Below, piece after piece: positions 60,934 through 64,000 of a stretch of DNA of 64,000 nucleotides. Below the pieces are notes generated by a model. That model ran no database searches, had not been told where the DNA came from, and saw only the letters and a program-made list of their open reading frames with translations. Positions within the stretch are counted from its first letter, which is position 1. Each line of letters opens with the position of its first letter. Position numbers and translations under genes: made by a program. This stretch comes from Eukaryota sp. TZLM1-RC (Eukaryota; Metamonada: BaSk clade). The DNA is taken from the NCBI GenBank assembly GCA_040285825.1, contig JAUPSS010000009.1, forward strand, positions 124,001-188,000, read 5' to 3'.

Positions 60934-62457
60934 ATGGGTTGTACTTTTTCAGTTACTGCAATGCACAGTTTCGACCATCTCACCACTAAAATTACGGCCA
61001 CTATTGGTCCTTCTAGTATCAATAGAGTATCTGAGCTCCTCCAATGCGGTGTCAATGTGTTTAGACTGAACTTTTCTCATGGAAATGTTGAAACCCAAAG
61101 CAATGCCTACAACCGTATCCGTGAAGCCTCCGTCGGTCCGCATACATGTACTACCATCATTCAAGACCTACAAGGTCCTAAAATTCGCTGTGGAGTATTT
61201 GCCAATGCTAGAGTTACTCTTAAGCCCGGCCAGCAGTTCCGTTTCACCAAGGATTTATCCCCCGGTGATGAATCTCGTGTAGGGCTCCCTCATCCTGAAA
61301 TTTTCCAAGCCTTTCTTGAAACACCTGACGTCAAACACTTCGTTTTGCTTGACGATGGTAAAGTCAAGCTTGATGTCATTTCTGTCACTGAGGATGAAAT
61401 TGTCTGTAAGAGTGAACTTGGAGGTGTTCTGAGTGATAGGAAGGGTGTGAATCTCCCTACGGTTCAACTTGGAGTCTCTGCAATGACTGAAAAGGATAAG
61501 CAAGATTTATGTACTGGTCTAAAACTGGGTGTAGATTATATATGTCTCTCGTTTGTTCAATCCGTTGATGATGTCATAGAAGCTCGTGAGTATATGAACA
61601 CTTACCGTAATTATCTCTGCGACAATGGAGGCACCTGTCCCATTTATCCTCCCAAAATTATCTCCAAGATAGAAAAACCTCAAGCATTAGAAAACATTGA
61701 AGCTATCATTGCCGAATCTGATGCTATTATGTTGGCAAGAGGAGATTTGGGTGTTGAAATCCCCTTTGCCCAAGTTCCTGTTGTTCAGAAACGGGTTGTT
61801 GCCTTACTCAAACAAGCAGGCAAGCCCCTGATCATCGCTACTCACTGCTTAGAGTCCATGATCGAAAATCCTCGCCCAACCAGGGGTGAAGTCGGCGATG
61901 TTGCAGGACACATCTTCGATGGAGCTGATTCCGTAATGCTTAGTGGTGAATCTGCTAGTGGTGCACATCCTCTTGAAGCCGTCTCTGCAATGGCATCCAT
62001 CATTAAGTCTACTGAGCAATATATCCTCAAAAACGGGCTCAACAATGTTTCTGATCTCACAATTGAGAACGATACTGATGCAGTAGCGCGCTCCGCCAAA
62101 AATATGGCTCAAAGCATTGGAGCCAAGGCTATTGTTAACTTCACTGAATCCGGGTTTAGTTCCCTTCGTTTATCCAGAACTCGTCCTGGTGTACCAATCA
62201 TCGCAACTTCACCTCATCTCAGTGTTTTACGTTGCATAAATCTTGGTTATGGAATTCTTCCTGTGAAGTGTAATGGACTCAAGTCGTTTGATGAAATCCC
62301 CAAGGTTGCTGCTTCAATCGCTCTTGATGCAGGTATCGGTGTCCAGCGTGGTGACAAGGTTGTTGTTGTTGCTGGTTGTCCTTTTGGTTTTTCTCAGGCC
62401 AATGCTGAAGACTCTGATGTTAGGACCACTAGTTTTGTATTAATTGCTACTTGTTAG
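60934..62457 (+). CDS. Pyruvate kinase
   Basis: Catalyses phosphoenolpyruvate plus ADP to pyruvate plus ATP, the last glycolytic step. 507 residues from 60934, or 498 from the ATG at 60961 (MHSFDHLTTKITATIGPSS), which is closer to the usual family start. The longer form begins MGC. Conserved blocks are TKITATIGPSS, VFRLNFSHG, IIQDLQGPKIR, KDKQDL...DYICLSFVQS, IISKIEKPQALENIE, DAIMLARGDLGVEI, and ATHCLESMIENPRPTRGEVG (HC where most enzymes have QM), then GADSVMLSGESASGAHPLEA. The C-terminal regulatory domain is present (IVNFTESGFSSLRLSRTRPG). The layout is bacterial type. No intron. Confidence 0.95.
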   Translation: MGCTFSVTAMHSFDHLTTKITATIGPSSINRVSELLQCGVNVFRLNFSHGNVETQSNAYNRIREASVGPHTCTTIIQDLQGPKIRCGVFANARVTLKPGQQFRFTKDLSPGDESRVGLPHPEIFQAFLETPDVKHFVLLDDGKVKLDVISVTEDEIVCKSELGGVLSDRKGVNLPTVQLGVSAMTEKDKQDLCTGLKLGVDYICLSFVQSVDDVIEAREYMNTYRNYLCDNGGTCPIYPPKIISKIEKPQALENIEAIIAESDAIMLARGDLGVEIPFAQVPVVQKRVVALLKQAGKPLIIATHCLESMIENPRPTRGEVGDVAGHIFDGADSVMLSGESASGAHPLEAVSAMASIIKSTEQYILKNGLNNVSDLTIENDTDAVARSAKNMAQSIGAKAIVNFTESGFSSLRLSRTRPGVPIIATSPHLSVLRCINLGYGILPVKCNGLKSFDEIPKVAASIALDAGIGVQRGDKVVVVAGCPFGFSQANAEDSDVRTTSFVLIATC

Positions 62458-62604
62458 TTTTTTTTGTTTCGGAATACACTAGTTTTAATCTCTATGATCA
62501 ATGATTAATACTACAACAACCTTGATTACTATACACTTTAAAGATATCCGTGTCACCATGGATGGAAAGATACAATTGATAGTCAGTCTACAACTTTCTG
62601 AACA

Positions 62605-64000
62605 ATGCCGCTTATTGATGTACCACAAACACCCTTTCCCTTCAAACGAGCCTCTCAAACACCTTTGTTGAATAAGGTGATCGAATATTCCCATATACCG
62701 GTCTTCTTTCTCAACAACGGCAGCACAGGCACCAAAGAACCTCCAAGGACGTTCAAGAAGGAACCCTCAAATGATACTTCTCCAAAAACGAAATACAACA
62801 CCCCTCATGACTATGAAATCCACGGTTTAGGTCCACTGACGGAGTTCACTGAAAACAATTCTCCATTGCTTGATGTTGGCAACTTAACCCCATCTTTAAA
62901 TGATGATTCTCCTTGTCAAATGGCCTCTTCTGTTCCCAATGTTGAGAAAACACCAGTAGCCAATGTTCGCCTGAAACATCTACAAAACATTGACGTAACC
63001 CCTGAGAAGATGCCGAAAACACCTGCAGGGTTTCACTGCAATCATTTATTGCAACTATCTGGTATACCAAGACGATGGCAACGGTTGGTCAATGTGCACA
63101 ATGAAATCTCAGAATCAATGCAGGCAATTGATGTTATCGACAATGTTCCTCCTCCTCCCTTTGAGTGTCTCTCTAGCGAAAAAGCGCTTGAGCTGTGGTT
63201 AGTTGAGAATCGTTCATATGTCGATCAACGCCTTGCCTCAACTTCACTTCAGCAGTTCCGAGCAATTTGCTTCAAGAGAGTGTTAAACAATTCTGTCAAG
63301 TCGATACTCACCTCAAGTATAAAGGACTATGTTGCTGCTGATTGTGTCGTGGATGGAAATGCTGCGAAAACAGTCGTTTTTTTAAGCTTTGCTCGACTTC
63401 TTTCGATATCCGAAATATCAACTCTCATCGGTGAAAAACTTGCTCAACTGCAGGACTCTCAGTTTGCACGTTCTCTTTTCAAAGATGCTGGATGGCTACG
63501 TCAAGTAATCTGTGAGGTCATGTCAACCAACGATGAAGTCAAATCTATTCCTAGACCATTTTCGTCTCTTCATCTAGAGGACCCTCTCCTCAAACTTGCT
63601 TGTACTAATCCAATATCGTTCTGTTCCCGTATGATTAGGAGTTCTCTTCATGATTGGACATGTCATAGTTCACTTTACATTAATTCAATAATAGAAAAAT
63701 TGCACTTTTTTGATACAGATCCGGTTCTGAATCAAACAGTTATCACAGAATTATGTACAATCATTGAATCTTTTCCTTTCCAATTTTCTGAAGAAGAAGC
63801 AGTTGAATTTGATTCTGCCAATGGTTATGTAATTAATCTAAAAGCAATCATCAAAACTTTAACAAATATTATCAATCTGTTTGTTGATAATTTCACGGTG
63901 GAACCAACTGATGACTTGACTCAAATGATAGAGTTGATTGCCAAAAATGTTTTTCAAATTCCTTTCCAAAATTTATCTTTCAATTTGGCATTCTATCGAT
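62605..64000 (+). CDS. N-terminal 465 residues of a large unrecognised protein (runs off window)
   Basis: The frame is open from the ATG at 62605 to the end of the window. The first about 150 residues are disordered and rich in SP/TP pairs (VPQTPFPF, SQTPLL, DTSPKTK, NTPHD, LTPSL, KTPVA, VTPEKMPKTPAG), typical CDK or MAPK target sites. From about residue 180 onward the chain is helical, alpha-solenoid-like (LSSEKALELWLVENRSYVDQ, QFRAICFKRVLNN). A cell-cycle-regulated helical-repeat protein is a reasonable guess but I recognise no family. The gap from pyruvate kinase is 147 bp on the same strand. Confidence 0.7.
   Translation, partial: MPLIDVPQTPFPFKRASQTPLLNKVIEYSHIPVFFLNNGSTGTKEPPRTFKKEPSNDTSPKTKYNTPHDYEIHGLGPLTEFTENNSPLLDVGNLTPSLNDDSPCQMASSVPNVEKTPVANVRLKHLQNIDVTPEKMPKTPAGFHCNHLLQLSGIPRRWQRLVNVHNEISESMQAIDVIDNVPPPPFECLSSEKALELWLVENRSYVDQRLASTSLQQFRAICFKRVLNNSVKSILTSSIKDYVAADCVVDGNAAKTVVFLSFARLLSISEISTLIGEKLAQLQDSQFARSLFKDAGWLRQVICEVMSTNDEVKSIPRPFSSLHLEDPLLKLACTNPISFCSRMIRSSLHDWTCHSSLYINSIIEKLHFFDTDPVLNQTVITELCTIIESFPFQFSEEEAVEFDSANGYVINLKAIIKTLTNIINLFVDNFTVEPTDDLTQMIELIAKNVFQIPFQNLSFNLAFYR

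Noticed and set aside
1-64000. tRNA, rRNA or CRISPR arrays
   Set aside because: I looked for T-loop consensus, conserved rRNA blocks and regularly spaced direct repeats and saw none. I could not run a covariance or repeat search.

Overview
The window is about 64 kb of AT-rich nuclear DNA from a unicellular eukaryote. The evidence is eukaryote-specific genes (p24 cargo receptor, ATG27/MRH receptor, ATG2-like lipid-transfer protein, DH-PH-FYVE RhoGEF, family X DNA polymerase with BRCT, a dynein heavy chain relic), very small spliceosomal-type introns (28 and 31 nt in the two best cases) and eukaryotic transposons. The pyrophosphate-type phosphofructokinase, a bacterial-type pyruvate kinase, a WrbA quinone reductase and a YqeB/EF2563-like protein suggest an anaerobic or microaerophilic flagellate. 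That lifestyle is inference and I do not name a species. The standard genetic code fits the intact genes.

Layout: 1-404 is the end of a truncated, surface-type gene. 2.5-10.8 kb holds host genes: NCKX-type exchanger, PPi-PFK, a DNA ligase IV N-terminal fragment, RhoGEF and WrbA. 11-18.4 kb is a graveyard of Fanzor and retroelement pieces with relics of a beta-helix protein and a dynein heavy chain. 18.4-21.3 kb carries a CCX/NCLX-type exchanger and an ATG27-like MRH receptor. 21.7-26 kb is transposon-rich and includes the most complete Fanzor element. 26.1-28.8 kb encodes a long coiled-coil protein. 29.5-38.7 kb is again transposon-rich (MULE, Fanzor fragments, nested non-LTR elements, a solo LTR-gag fragment, a MITE) with one CUE-domain gene. 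39.3-49.1 kb is a gene block: p24, YqeB-like, SDR, ATG2-like and Pol X. 49.1-58.9 kb contains tandem retroelement fragments and a 6.9 kb chromovirus-like LTR retrotransposon with identical LTRs inserted in a third Fanzor family. 59-64 kb holds a small membrane protein, pyruvate kinase and the start of a large unrecognised gene.

PFK and pyruvate kinase belong to glycolysis. The ligase IV fragment and Pol X point to end joining. The two exchangers, p24, ATG27-like and ATG2-like proteins serve ion homeostasis and endomembrane traffic. The outstanding feature is the density of RNA-guided-nuclease-type (Fanzor/TnpB-like) loci: at least eight pieces of three families, all broken, alongside at least three families of CCHC plus restriction-like-endonuclease non-LTR retrotransposons. 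Several insertions still have visible target-site duplications, so the order of events can be read from the sequence.
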